A DNA stretch of 64,000 nt, taken from assembly GCA_023400235.1 (NCBI GenBank), contig JAEXFI010000004.1, positions 19,236 through 83,235 of the forward strand. Reading direction: 5' to 3'. Numbering within the stretch: position 1 is the stretch's first letter; the number at the start of each line of letters is the position of its first letter. The translations under genes and the position numbers were made by a program. This DNA is from Bacillota bacterium. GTDB lineage: Bacteria; Bacillota; Clostridia; Acetivibrionales; DSM-1351. Positions 44,369-53,063 of the stretch are shown in pieces. The notes beneath the pieces were generated by a model that had not been told where the DNA came from, ran no database searches, and saw nothing but the letters and a program-made list of their open reading frames with translations.

Positions 44369-45568
44369 TTAATCAGTAACCCACTCATGCGAAGTCAAAT
44401 AGGTCTGACCCCTTATAAGGCTTTTGTGCAAAAGCCTTTTGGCAACAAATAGCCAATATATCAGCCTGAAGGTAAAACCCAGCAAGTGCCGGAATTCGTT
44501 CCTTTTTGAAACCGGTATGTACTGTGGTGCGGATTGTCTCTTACCAAGGAGTTGAATCCATATATCCAAATCAGTCGTTTCCACATGATCGATAATTTTC
44601 AGCCTTATGTCCTTTTGGTCCGAATACTTAATAACCGTCTTCTTTAAGTCCCCAAGTGAGCTTTTGTCCTTGAAGTTCAGCGTTACCCTTTTTGAAAATA
44701 GCTTTTTTCGTGGAGTCAGATCTATTTCCGCCAGCCCCTTAAGTACTTTATATACTAGATTTTCCGGAGCATTAAAAGCTTCAGGATGCTTTTTTAAGAA
44801 ATAGCCTATATTTTTATCAACGTCTCCATACTTTTTTTTGCTGAGTTTCAGGCTGTCACTTCCGGGATGATTTTGATGGTATACTTCCAGCTTGCTGCTG
44901 AGGACTATTCTTATTCCCTCTTTCCACATGGCATAGCCTACTTCTACATCCTCCAAGCCCCAGCCTTTAAAGCCTTCATCAAACCCACCCGTTCTTTCAA
45001 GCCAGGATTTTGGAACTGCCATATTGCAGCTGAATACATCCAACCAGGGATAGAGCTGGTAATTTATATTGTAGGAGAATCTATAATATTTATAATATCT
45101 GGATTCAAGCTGTAAACGACTGTCCGGTGAAAAAAACACGTCCTCCGGGGCAGCCCTGTTGTGAACACTGTCAAAGGGCAGCTCCTCCCGCAGCATTATC
45201 CTGTTTCCTATGACAAGTATGTCCCTGTCCAGACCATAGCACCTGTCTAGCTCCAGGAGATAATTCCTGTTTACAAGAATATCCCCGTCAATAAATATGA
45301 TAATTTCGCCTTCCGCGGCCTTCCAGCCATGGTTTCTGGCCTTGGCCCTGCTGGATTCGGCACTTCTCTCAATATATAAGTATTTTAAGTTATAATTCCT
45401 GTTAACGCCTTTTATGTATTCTCCTGTACCGTCAGTGGAGCCGTCATCCACCAAAACAACCTCATAATCCTTACTTTCATATCCTGTTTGATAATTTAAG
45501 ACTTCCAATGTATTTTTTACAAGTTTCTTCCCTTGATAAGTCGGGATAACAAAACTAAACCTTTTCAT
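44369..45568 (-). CDS. Family 2 glycosyltransferase with C-terminal galactosyltransferase-like segment
   Basis: The GT-A fold opens with SFVIPTYQGKKLVKNTLEVL, VLVDDGSTDGT and the metal-binding FIDGDIL. A later acidic motif, GWGLEDVEVGYAMWK, is typical of chondroitin-polymerase-like or N-terminal-galactosyltransferase-like GT2 enzymes. The ATG at 45568, behind AGCAGGT, gives about 399 residues; an ORF start at 45607 adds 13 residues. It ends 135 bp before the FAAL-NRPS gene on the same strand, so it could be the first gene of the cluster or an independent surface-glycan gene. I cannot decide which. Confidence 0.8.
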   Translation of the reverse strand: MKRFSFVIPTYQGKKLVKNTLEVLNYQTGYESKDYEVVLVDDGSTDGTGEYIKGVNRNYNLKYLYIERSAESSRAKARNHGWKAAEGEIIIFIDGDILVNRNYLLELDRCYGLDRDILVIGNRIMLREELPFDSVHNRAAPEDVFFSPDSRLQLESRYYKYYRFSYNINYQLYPWLDVFSCNMAVPKSWLERTGGFDEGFKGWGLEDVEVGYAMWKEGIRIVLSSKLEVYHQNHPGSDSLKLSKKKYGDVDKNIGYFLKKHPEAFNAPENLVYKVLKGLAEIDLTPRKKLFSKRVTLNFKDKSSLGDLKKTVIKYSDQKDIRLKIIDHVETTDLDIWIQLLGKRQSAPQYIPVSKRNEFRHLLGFTFRLIYWLFVAKRLLHKSLIRGQTYLTSHEWVTD

Positions 45569-46437
45569 ATACCTGCTCCATCCCTCTCCTCTTATTAACA
45601 GCTGCAAATTCCAGAAGCAAAAACCATGTTTTTACGGACAACCATGTGTACGTAACCCGGTAAACCTTTGGTTTGTACGCATTTTACATAACTCATAATA
45701 AAAAAGTGTATTTTAAAAGGGCAGTGAACCAAATAGCAAGGTCAATCAAGGTTGAAATAACAGGCTTTCAGCCCTTGGTAATTGACTTTTTACACGAATA
45801 CAAAATTCAGCAATTCTAAACGGTATTATTCAATTTTTGATTATGAAAATAAAAGAGTACATAATATTATTCATATTATTTTATTGTGATTCATTGGATA
45901 TTTTAAGCCCAAGGACCTTCAGAATGCCCATAGCAGCGCCGGAGTTCCAGTAATAATCAGTACTGCCTGAATTTCAGCACATTAATAAAAGCGCGGCAAA
46001 AGCACTATAAAATATCTTCTAATGTTGTTTTGTCCCTATTCTCAAGTTATCCTTGAAAAACCCAGACCGAAATGGCTTATGATGGAGATGCCCAAAAATT
46101 AAATTGTAAATAACGCCTTTCCTCATTCATTAAGTCATACAAGTAGTCCAAAGTTCTTCTTCAAATCAGCCAAGCACCCAATAGATTTCCATACCAGGGT
46201 TTATCTGCGAATGTACAAGCATTATCAATTCATACAAATCCATGTCAGGTAGCTAAAGTGCATATCTTTACAAATTATATTTAAATTACATAAAAATACA
46301 CCTCGCAACATATCATTACCAAAACCAATCCATAATTACCATTTATATTATTATACGTTAATATTTTACAATTATCAACATATATTTACAGCAGTGCTGA
46401 AATGCCAGTGAATTATCGGTAAATTAGTACTAAAGGC
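45569..46437. other. Intergenic region with a small inverted-repeat element and possible gene remnants
   Basis: There is no intact gene in this 870-bp stretch. On the minus strand short blocks read like fragments of protein (for example TDYYWNSGAAMGILKVLG ending at a stop at 45881-45883, and ADKPWYGNLLGAW near 46170-46210) interrupted by stops and frameshifts. This may be a decayed gene. The remainder is AT-rich. The promoter of the GT2/NRPS region should lie between 45570 and 45740. Confidence 0.4.
45740..45787. repeat. Small inverted-repeat element (GTCAATT family)
   Basis: Outer arms GTCAAT (45741-45746) and ATTGAC (45781-45786) enclose CAAGG...CCTTG and a GGTTGAAA core. It shares its right end (GGTAATTGACTTT) with the elements at 12845 and 48236. 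Its function is unknown. Confidence 0.55.
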
Positions 46438-47928
46438 TCAGAATTGCCTGATGGAAATCTTGACTTTCTTCTGTCTGTTTCTGTTTCTGTTCCTGATTTG
46501 TGATAAAAATAGCTTTCCTACTGCTTCAGAGCCCACAGCTGCCGCCAAAAACAGAAAAATCAACTGAAAATCTCTATATCTGGACTGAATTTCTACCAGT
46601 GTATATGCAAAAAAGTTTGTGAATATAACAAAAAGCATTATTAAAGACACTCTATTACCTTTTACATTGCCGTTTTTTAGCAGAAGCCCTAATGTGGCCA
46701 GTAAAATTATGAAGGTGTAAAAAATTTTCTCAAGCTTTTGCATGTTTAATCTGAAAAAGGGATAAGTAACATTCCTGCCCAGAATATTTATACCGGGAGC
46801 TCTTAAATAATCAAACCCCCAGTCTATAGAGTCATCCAAGCTTGCCCACATAGCTTTTTGCTTGTTAATTAACAGACCGGACAAATGTCCGGGATCAGAC
46901 AATCTGTCTCTGATCGCAATGGCAGCCTTCTCATCTCTCAACTTATGATCCCTTATGGATACATATGCATTTACATCATCTTGTGAATAAGAACCATTAG
47001 TTTTATAATTAAGTCCTACAACAAATTTGTATAATGGAAAATTATTGGCCAGGCCACTTTTATTTAAATTAGTTGCTTTAACTCCAAAAGAAAGTCCCTG
47101 CATCAAAAGTATGTAAATAATTAAAAAGCTAACAGCAGATACGATGCTTTTTGCAGCTATTGTTCTGTTTTTCAAGTTATACATGACTTCAAGTAATAAG
47201 GTTCCAACAACTGCAAAAACAACAACTATACCCTGAGGGCGCAATGCATTCCCCACAGCTATTGCAACTGCTGACATTACAATTCTTAATACTATGGACT
47301 TATGTTCGCTGGTATAAATAAATACTCCTAATAAAAATAGGAAATTTGAGATGTGCTGATTTGTTAATACCGATGCAAGAAAATAAGGCGCCGGATAAAT
47401 CAGATAAACTAAGGCAATTAATCTGGCATAGCTATCGCTTACAAGCCTTTTTGATAATAAATACAGAATAGTATTGGAACCAGCCATAAACATGCAATTT
47501 ATTATTTTAGGCACAAGCATACAACCTCCAAAGACTTTTACCACGAAGGAATAAAAAGCTACTATTCCTGTTTGGTATGCCCACAGGCTAAAGTATCCGT
47601 TAGCTGAAAATGAGAAATCTCCTCTTGCGGCTTTCAACGCAGCATTATAGATATTTAGGAAATCGGACTTTTGAGGTGCATTATAAACAATAGCTATAAC
47701 AGCTTTTAAAAAAAACGACATAAATAAGATAATCAAAGCAAAATAAGCAGGCCTTATTTTGATATATCTTACCAGAAAATACAAACCAGCAATAATAAAT
47801 ATCATTGGAATAATCCATATGAATACACTTTCCTCTATAAAAGTAATAAAGTTAAATACATTAATCAGTCCCAGAAAAAGGATGCAAGATATTGTAAACA
47901 TCCACTCAATAGAAGTTCTCTCACACAT
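46438..47928 (-). CDS. Polytopic membrane protein, GT-C (ArnT/PMT-like) glycosyltransferase family
   Basis: The 496-residue protein has about ten or more hydrophobic helices. An early loop contains QKSDFLNIYNAALKAARGD between the second and third helices, in the place where GT-C enzymes keep an acidic metal/catalytic motif. A long non-membrane stretch (about 290-380) precedes the last helices. Such enzymes transfer sugars from polyprenyl-phosphate donors to lipids or proteins outside the membrane. The ATG at 47928 follows GTGAGGT. It is a single-gene unit between two long intergenic regions. The acceptor and sugar are unknown. Confidence 0.65.
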   Translation of the reverse strand: MCERTSIEWMFTISCILFLGLINVFNFITFIEESVFIWIIPMIFIIAGLYFLVRYIKIRPAYFALIILFMSFFLKAVIAIVYNAPQKSDFLNIYNAALKAARGDFSFSANGYFSLWAYQTGIVAFYSFVVKVFGGCMLVPKIINCMFMAGSNTILYLLSKRLVSDSYARLIALVYLIYPAPYFLASVLTNQHISNFLFLLGVFIYTSEHKSIVLRIVMSAVAIAVGNALRPQGIVVVFAVVGTLLLEVMYNLKNRTIAAKSIVSAVSFLIIYILLMQGLSFGVKATNLNKSGLANNFPLYKFVVGLNYKTNGSYSQDDVNAYVSIRDHKLRDEKAAIAIRDRLSDPGHLSGLLINKQKAMWASLDDSIDWGFDYLRAPGINILGRNVTYPFFRLNMQKLEKIFYTFIILLATLGLLLKNGNVKGNRVSLIMLFVIFTNFFAYTLVEIQSRYRDFQLIFLFLAAAVGSEAVGKLFLSQIRNRNRNRQKKVKISIRQF

Positions 47929-48440
47929 CAGTCATTACCTCACTATCCATGTTGAATAAATCTAAAGCAAAAGTAATTCTTTGAGACATTTTATCTTATG
48001 CTTTTATAAGCCTAACAAATAATAACATAAATTTATTAACATTTATGGACAAATCTGTATCGGTTTTATTAAATTTCCATTAAATTATCATGCATAAGGG
48101 CACTGATTTACTGTACCGGTATCCTTGATACCTTTTCATTATCTATCGTAAAAAGTTTTTATAAAGCCTCCAAATTGATTGAAAATATTTATGTTAAGTA
48201 ATAAAATTAAGTTGCGTGTCAAAGTATTCACAAACAAGTCAATTATTATCGGTTGAAAGCCGATGGTTTGGTTTTGAGGCTGAAGCCTCCTGAAGTAAAA
48301 AACTATTCCAAACCCAAACTGCGTTCAAAGCCTGCTTGAAAGCATGCTTCGCCTTAAGTCGAAAGCTTTGAACTGTAATTGACTTTGGTAAAATATTTAA
48401 AATATCCAATATATCAATTTACAAAGGGACAGGTGATGTC
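47929..48440. other. Intergenic region between a GT-C gene and a chemoreceptor gene
   Basis: The left 300 bp are AT-rich without recognisable features. The right part holds the structured inverted-repeat element at 48236-48385. No coding sequence is seen. Confidence 0.5.
48236..48385. repeat. Multibranched 150-bp inverted-repeat element, candidate structured RNA or mobile-element remnant
   Basis: Perfect 10-bp outer arms AAGTCAATTA (48236-48245) and TAATTGACTT (48376-48385) enclose several inner stems: ATCGG...CCGAT, GGTTTGG...CCAAACC surrounding a perfect GAGGCT-GA-AGCCTC hairpin, and GTTCAAAGC...GCTTTGAAC surrounding TGCTTGAAAGCA. The fold is a closed multiloop with three arms. It ends 55 bp before the chemoreceptor start codon. 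I do not recognise it as a known riboswitch. Confidence 0.65.
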
Positions 48441-50159
48441 ATGTTTAACAAACTGAAAGTATTTCAAAAAATATCTTTATTATCAATACTTGTTTTGGCT
48501 TTGCTGCTGGCGGAAGGTATAGTATCATATTTTCATCTCAATAAGGCCAACAAGGATATAGACAGCTTATACAACGAGTATCTCAAAGGAACCCAGTACA
48601 TAAATGACATAAGAGCAAGCGCCCGTGCAAATGAGGCAAATATCCTATATATTATTTTAAGCAAGGATAACCCGAAGCTACAGCAGAAAAAGCTGGAGGA
48701 TATCAAGGCCATAAATCAGCAGATAAATGACGATATTAGCAGCCTAAAGGCAATAAATGCCAATCTTTTCGGTGTGGATGCTATTTCCTCCGCCTCTACA
48801 AATATAGCGGAATATGACGAAATATATAACAAAATTGTGGAGCTGGGGATGGCGGGCAAGCAGGAGGAAGCCAAAGCCTACCTCAATGAAAATGCAAAGG
48901 CCCTGGAAAACTACCAGCAGCAATACCGTGATATGGCAACGCATATGATGGAACTTTCCGAAGGCATATACAATAAAAATACCGAAGATTTGGATGGTGC
49001 TGTTATGGCACTTGTTGCAGCCTTTTTTGCCGCAACTGTGCTGGCGGTAGCCTTTATATATCTAATTGCCAGAAACATATCAAAACCCATGGGCATTGTT
49101 GCCACACACCTTAAAAAGATAGGCTCAGGAGACCTGACCGCTGTCGTATCCCATACATATGAAAAGAATCTGGACGAAGTGGGAGAAATAGCCCGTTCTC
49201 TTAACTTTATGCAGTCCTCCCTTACGACTATTGTAAGGTCAGTAATATTTGAATCCAAAAAGTCTCAGGAGAATGTAATACAGGCAAATGAGAGCATGCT
49301 GAACCTCAACTCTCAAATATCTGAGATTTCAGATACCACACGGCAGTTAACTACTGAAATGGAGGGAACTGCTTCCTCCATCCAGGACATAACCTCAACC
49401 GCAGGCGAAATAGAAAAGGCGGTTGAATTTGTTGCAGCCAAGGCTTATGAAGGAGCAAGCAATTCATCCCATATCACCAAAAGAGCCTCTCAGACCAAGA
49501 GTCAGGCCGTACAGTCCCTAAATGACACACAGCAGGCCTTTACGGAAGCACAGGGAAAAATGCAGCTTGCCATAAACAGTGTCCAAAAGGTAAAAAATCT
49601 GCATGAAATGTATAATTCAATTTTAGCAATTACAGAACAGACAAATTTACTGGCACTTAATGCCTCCATAGAGGCTGCAAGGGCAGGAGAGCACGGCAGA
49701 GGGTTCGCTGTTGTCGCGGACGAAATTAAAAAGCTTTCTGTCGAATCAAAAAATACCGTAGCAAAAATGCAGGAGCTGTCAAATGAAATCACCTCCTCTG
49801 TAAACGGCCTGGTGGAAAACTCTAATATAATGTTGAATTTTGTAAGCGATAAGGTTTATAAGGACTATTCCATATTGATAGACACCAGTGAGCAATACAG
49901 CAATGATGCAAAATTTTATAACGATATCTCCAATGAACTCAGTGCTACAAGCCAGCAGTTGCTGGCCTCAATACAGAATATGGTACAGGCTGTCATGGAA
50001 ATATCCAAGGCAACAAACCAGGGAGTATCTGAGTTGAATTACATAGCGGAGAAAACAATGAATATTTCAAATCTGTCCAGTACTACCATTGACTTATCCA
50101 AAAATGTAACCGATAGCTCGGAAACAATGATACGCTCAGTATCTGCCTTTACTCTTTAA
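48441..50159 (+). CDS. Methyl-accepting chemotaxis protein
   Basis: This membrane chemoreceptor has 572 residues. An N-terminal transmembrane helix (about 10-30) and a periplasmic four-helix-bundle ligand domain (about 35-185) come first. A second helix (about 188-212), a HAMP domain (about 213-265) and a long signalling domain follow. The hairpin tip is ITEQTNLLALNASIEAARAGEHGRGFAVVA, the CheA/CheW-contacting MCP signature. The ligand cannot be predicted. A GGTGATGTC sequence precedes the ATG. It is a lone plus-strand gene next to a structured repeat. Confidence 0.92.
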   Translation: MFNKLKVFQKISLLSILVLALLLAEGIVSYFHLNKANKDIDSLYNEYLKGTQYINDIRASARANEANILYIILSKDNPKLQQKKLEDIKAINQQINDDISSLKAINANLFGVDAISSASTNIAEYDEIYNKIVELGMAGKQEEAKAYLNENAKALENYQQQYRDMATHMMELSEGIYNKNTEDLDGAVMALVAAFFAATVLAVAFIYLIARNISKPMGIVATHLKKIGSGDLTAVVSHTYEKNLDEVGEIARSLNFMQSSLTTIVRSVIFESKKSQENVIQANESMLNLNSQISEISDTTRQLTTEMEGTASSIQDITSTAGEIEKAVEFVAAKAYEGASNSSHITKRASQTKSQAVQSLNDTQQAFTEAQGKMQLAINSVQKVKNLHEMYNSILAITEQTNLLALNASIEAARAGEHGRGFAVVADEIKKLSVESKNTVAKMQELSNEITSSVNGLVENSNIMLNFVSDKVYKDYSILIDTSEQYSNDAKFYNDISNELSATSQQLLASIQNMVQAVMEISKATNQGVSELNYIAEKTMNISNLSSTTIDLSKNVTDSSETMIRSVSAFTL

Positions 50160-50164
50160 GCAAA

Positions 50165-50234
50165 TACTGGCACTAAAAGGTTCATGACTTTGAGTGAAGT
50201 TACAGGCACTAAAAGTTCATGGCCTTTTTTTGTA
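50165..50234 (+). terminator. Possible terminator after the chemoreceptor gene
   Basis: A direct repeat of GGCACTAAAA(G)GTTCATG is followed by GGCC and a TTTTTTT run (about 50222-50230). A short GGC...GCC stem before the T-run could terminate transcription. The stem is weak. Confidence 0.35.
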
Positions 50235-50236
50235 TC

Positions 50237-52888
50237 TTACTCACCCTTTGTCAATTTCTCCATGTGCCCTTTTATTTCTGCCGACAGAGCATCCATAAGA
50301 TAGTTCCTGGATTTTAACTGGTTTTCGCTGTTCTCCAGCTCTAACTTTTGGTTGGCACTATCAATCTCCAGCTTTAATTCCCTGGCAGACAGGAGAAGGG
50401 ACCCTGCTCCCCTGATAATAATCTGCTGGAGTCCGTCGGAGGTGGCTACTGTTATGTTGTACTTTTGCTGATTGTCATGGGCAAACTTTTCGATATATTG
50501 GTCTGCTGTCTGGGCCTCCCTGGTGTAAACCACATGAATATTGTTATATACTGATGCTTCCTCCCGGTGCCCCTGTACGCGGTAAGCATCAAAAACCGCA
50601 ATTATCAGGCACTTGCGGATTCCCTGATAATTGCACAGAATATCCAGCAGCCGTGTCCTGGCACCGTCCATGTTCTCCTCTGCAAGAGCTTTCAGTTCCG
50701 GCCATGCAAAAATCACATTATAGCCGTCCACCAACAGGTATTCTTCCTTAACCACAGCTGCGCTCTGCCTGCTATTATAGCTTGAAGGTTCATAGTAGCT
50801 GTCACGGGCTGTCCTTCGCCTTTTCCAGGAAGACTTCCTGCCCTGGTTTGCATAGGATGTCCTGTTTAATATATGGTCTATCTCCTGAGGGCTGATATGT
50901 CTCTCCTCCTTGAAGGAGACCGATCTGGAAGAGGTTTCATCGGAAATTTTGGCTTTCGTTTGAAGATAGCTCTCCAAATGCATGTGTTTTTTAACCTGCT
51001 CCCAGCTCACAATAAACCCTGAGCCCTGAGAACAGAAAACCGACCCGGTGGGATTACCATAATCATTGTCAGGATTATATCCCAGCTCGGCTATAACCTC
51101 TGCCGTGTTATGGCACGGCTCATAGCCCTTGAGAGTACAAAACAGCCTGCCCCTCCCTCTGGTATACGCAACTACTTCCTTCTGATAGTTTTTCATGGCA
51201 ATCACCGGTGCGCTTCCAGTGAGCGTGACAAGCTCTCCGGTTGTATTGGAGATTTCACAAAAGCCATGCATTTTTTCAACATCTGTCATAGCCCTTCCCA
51301 CCATTTTTTCAGGAAGTTCCAGCGCAAAAGAATAAAAAGGCTCCAAAAGTATCGACTGCGCTTCCATTAAGCCCTGGCGAACCGCCCTGTAGGTGGCCTC
51401 TCTGAAATCCCCGCCTTCTGTATGCTTATTGTGTGCCTTGCCTGAAACAAGGGTTATTTTCATATCCGTAATGTCTGAGCCCGTCAGAACCCCCTTGTGG
51501 GATTTCTCCTCAAGATGTGTCAAAACAAGCCTTTGCCAGCTTTTACCCAGAATATCCTCACTGCAGTCTGCTTCAAACTCAAGACCGCTGCCAGGTTCTC
51601 CCGGTTCCAAAAGTAAATGCACTTCGGCATAATGCCTCAGTGGTTCAAAATGTCCCACCCCCTCCACTACATTGGCAATGGTCTCCTTATACACTATTCT
51701 TCCTGCGTCAAAGGCTACTAAAATTCCAAACCGGCTTTGTATAAGGCTTTGAAGTATTTCAAGCTGAACTTCTCCCATTAGCTGCACCTGTAGCTCCTGA
51801 AGCTCTTCCTCCCATACTATGTGAAGCTCGGGCTCCTCCTCTTCAATCTGGCGAAGCTTTGGAATGAACACTCTGGGATCGCAGCCCTCAGGAAGCAATA
51901 TCCTATAGGACAGCACCGGCTCCAAGACAGGTGCATCAGATGCTTCCTCTGCTCCCAGGCCTTCTCCAGGCCTGGTTTTTGTAAGTCCTGTCACCGCAAA
52001 TACCGAACCGGCCTCAATTTCAGTTGTGGGCTGAAACCTTTGGCCGGAATATAAACGTATCTGATTAACCTTTTCTTCCCAATTCCTGTTTTTTAAAACA
52101 TCCCTTACCTTAAGTCTGCCTCCGGTAAGCTTCATATGTGTGAGCCTGTTTCCCTGCTCATCACGGGAAATCTTAAATACCTTTGCACCAAATTCCCGGG
52201 GATAGCAAGGAATAACCGCATATGTCAAAATTCCCTGCATAAAAGCCTCAATACCCACAAGCTTCAGGGCCGAGCCAAAGAAACAGGGAAATACCTGTCT
52301 TTCTCTGACAGCATGTTTTATTTTATCAGGCTCAGCGCTTCCCGTTTCAATGTAGTCCTCCATAATTGCTTCATTGCACATGGCCAGTTGTTCATAGAAC
52401 ATCTCCGACCCTTCCTGTGCAAAATCTACACACCCTTCGTCAAGCTTGCTTCTAAGTTCCTTCATTAGTTTTTTACTGTCCGTACCTGACTGATCCATCT
52501 TATTCACAAAGATAAAAACCGGAATCCGGTACATGTCCAGAAGCCTCCACAAGGTCATGGTATGGCCCTGAACCCCGTCGGCACCGCTTACAACCAGAAT
52601 GGCATAATCGAGCACCTGAAGGGTTCTCTCCATCTCAGCAGAGAAGTCCACATGTCCAGGAGTATCCAACAGTGTTATTTGTATGTCTCCCATATCAAAC
52701 ACCGCCTGCTTTGAAAAAATGGTTATCCCTCTTGCCCTCTCCAGTTCATAGGTGTCCAGATAGGCATCCTTGTTATCCACCCGCCCAAGTTTTCCGATTT
52801 TTCCGCTCAAATAGAGCATGCCTTCAGATAAGGTCGTTTTTCCTGCATCTACGTGCGCCAGTATTCCAACTGCCAATTTTTTTGTCAT
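50237..52888 (-). CDS. Tet(M)-like ribosomal-protection GTPase fused to a C-terminal NYN (YacP/Rae1-type) nuclease domain
   Basis: The first about 640 residues are an EF-G-like translational GTPase of the tetracycline ribosomal-protection family: AHVDAGKTTLSEGMLY, LDTPGHVDFSAEM, FVNKMDQSGTD, and EF-G domains IV-V. After a basic linker (KSSWKRRRTARDSYY, near 690), residues about 712-860 match the NYN/PIN-like domain of YacP (Rae1): LLVDGYNVIFAWPEL, FDAYRVQGH, TADQYIEKFA and VATSDGLQQ. The short tail looks helical. Rae1 is a ribosome-dependent mRNA endonuclease acting at the A site, so the fusion could couple A-site binding to cleavage. Whether it confers tetracycline resistance cannot be read from sequence. 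It may also protect against the nearby cluster product. Confidence 0.88.
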   Translation of the reverse strand: MTKKLAVGILAHVDAGKTTLSEGMLYLSGKIGKLGRVDNKDAYLDTYELERARGITIFSKQAVFDMGDIQITLLDTPGHVDFSAEMERTLQVLDYAILVVSGADGVQGHTMTLWRLLDMYRIPVFIFVNKMDQSGTDSKKLMKELRSKLDEGCVDFAQEGSEMFYEQLAMCNEAIMEDYIETGSAEPDKIKHAVRERQVFPCFFGSALKLVGIEAFMQGILTYAVIPCYPREFGAKVFKISRDEQGNRLTHMKLTGGRLKVRDVLKNRNWEEKVNQIRLYSGQRFQPTTEIEAGSVFAVTGLTKTRPGEGLGAEEASDAPVLEPVLSYRILLPEGCDPRVFIPKLRQIEEEEPELHIVWEEELQELQVQLMGEVQLEILQSLIQSRFGILVAFDAGRIVYKETIANVVEGVGHFEPLRHYAEVHLLLEPGEPGSGLEFEADCSEDILGKSWQRLVLTHLEEKSHKGVLTGSDITDMKITLVSGKAHNKHTEGGDFREATYRAVRQGLMEAQSILLEPFYSFALELPEKMVGRAMTDVEKMHGFCEISNTTGELVTLTGSAPVIAMKNYQKEVVAYTRGRGRLFCTLKGYEPCHNTAEVIAELGYNPDNDYGNPTGSVFCSQGSGFIVSWEQVKKHMHLESYLQTKAKISDETSSRSVSFKEERHISPQEIDHILNRTSYANQGRKSSWKRRRTARDSYYEPSSYNSRQSAAVVKEEYLLVDGYNVIFAWPELKALAEENMDGARTRLLDILCNYQGIRKCLIIAVFDAYRVQGHREEASVYNNIHVVYTREAQTADQYIEKFAHDNQQKYNITVATSDGLQQIIIRGAGSLLLSARELKLEIDSANQKLELENSENQLKSRNYLMDALSAEIKGHMEKLTKGE

Positions 52889-52976
52889 CTATATCAAATC
52901 TTCCGTTTTATATTTTAGTATGTCTGTATGCTGCATTTACTTCTTACCATTATGATACTAGTAAAAGCCGTATAAA

Positions 52977-53017
52977 GTCAATGAAGGTTGAAACCTTGGG
53001 CTTCAACCTTCATTGTC
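52977..53017 (-). terminator. Rho-independent-type hairpin downstream of the LRR surface protein gene
   Basis: The arms at 52977-52992 and 53002-53017 (core AATGAAGGTTGAA and its complement) form a 16-bp stem with one mismatch. On the minus strand it is followed by CTTTAT, so it likely ends the LRR gene transcript. Its arms resemble the GTCAATT/GGTTGAA repeat elements elsewhere in the window. Confidence 0.65.
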
Positions 53018-53063
53018 AGTACTTCTTTAATTTTTCTTAAGCGAACAGGTAGTTTACTGCCTG

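Noticed and set aside
44369..45568. Firm assignment of the GT2 gene to the biosynthetic cluster
   Set aside because: Strand and 135-bp spacing allow it, but nothing in the protein links it to the compound, and a promoter could lie in the gap.
48236..48385. c-di-GMP riboswitch upstream of the chemoreceptor
   Set aside because: The conserved core bases and tetraloop/receptor pattern of the known c-di-GMP classes are not present.
50237..52888. Elongation factor G
   Set aside because: The sequence follows the Tet(M)/Tet(O) ribosomal-protection branch and carries a C-terminal NYN domain absent from EF-G.
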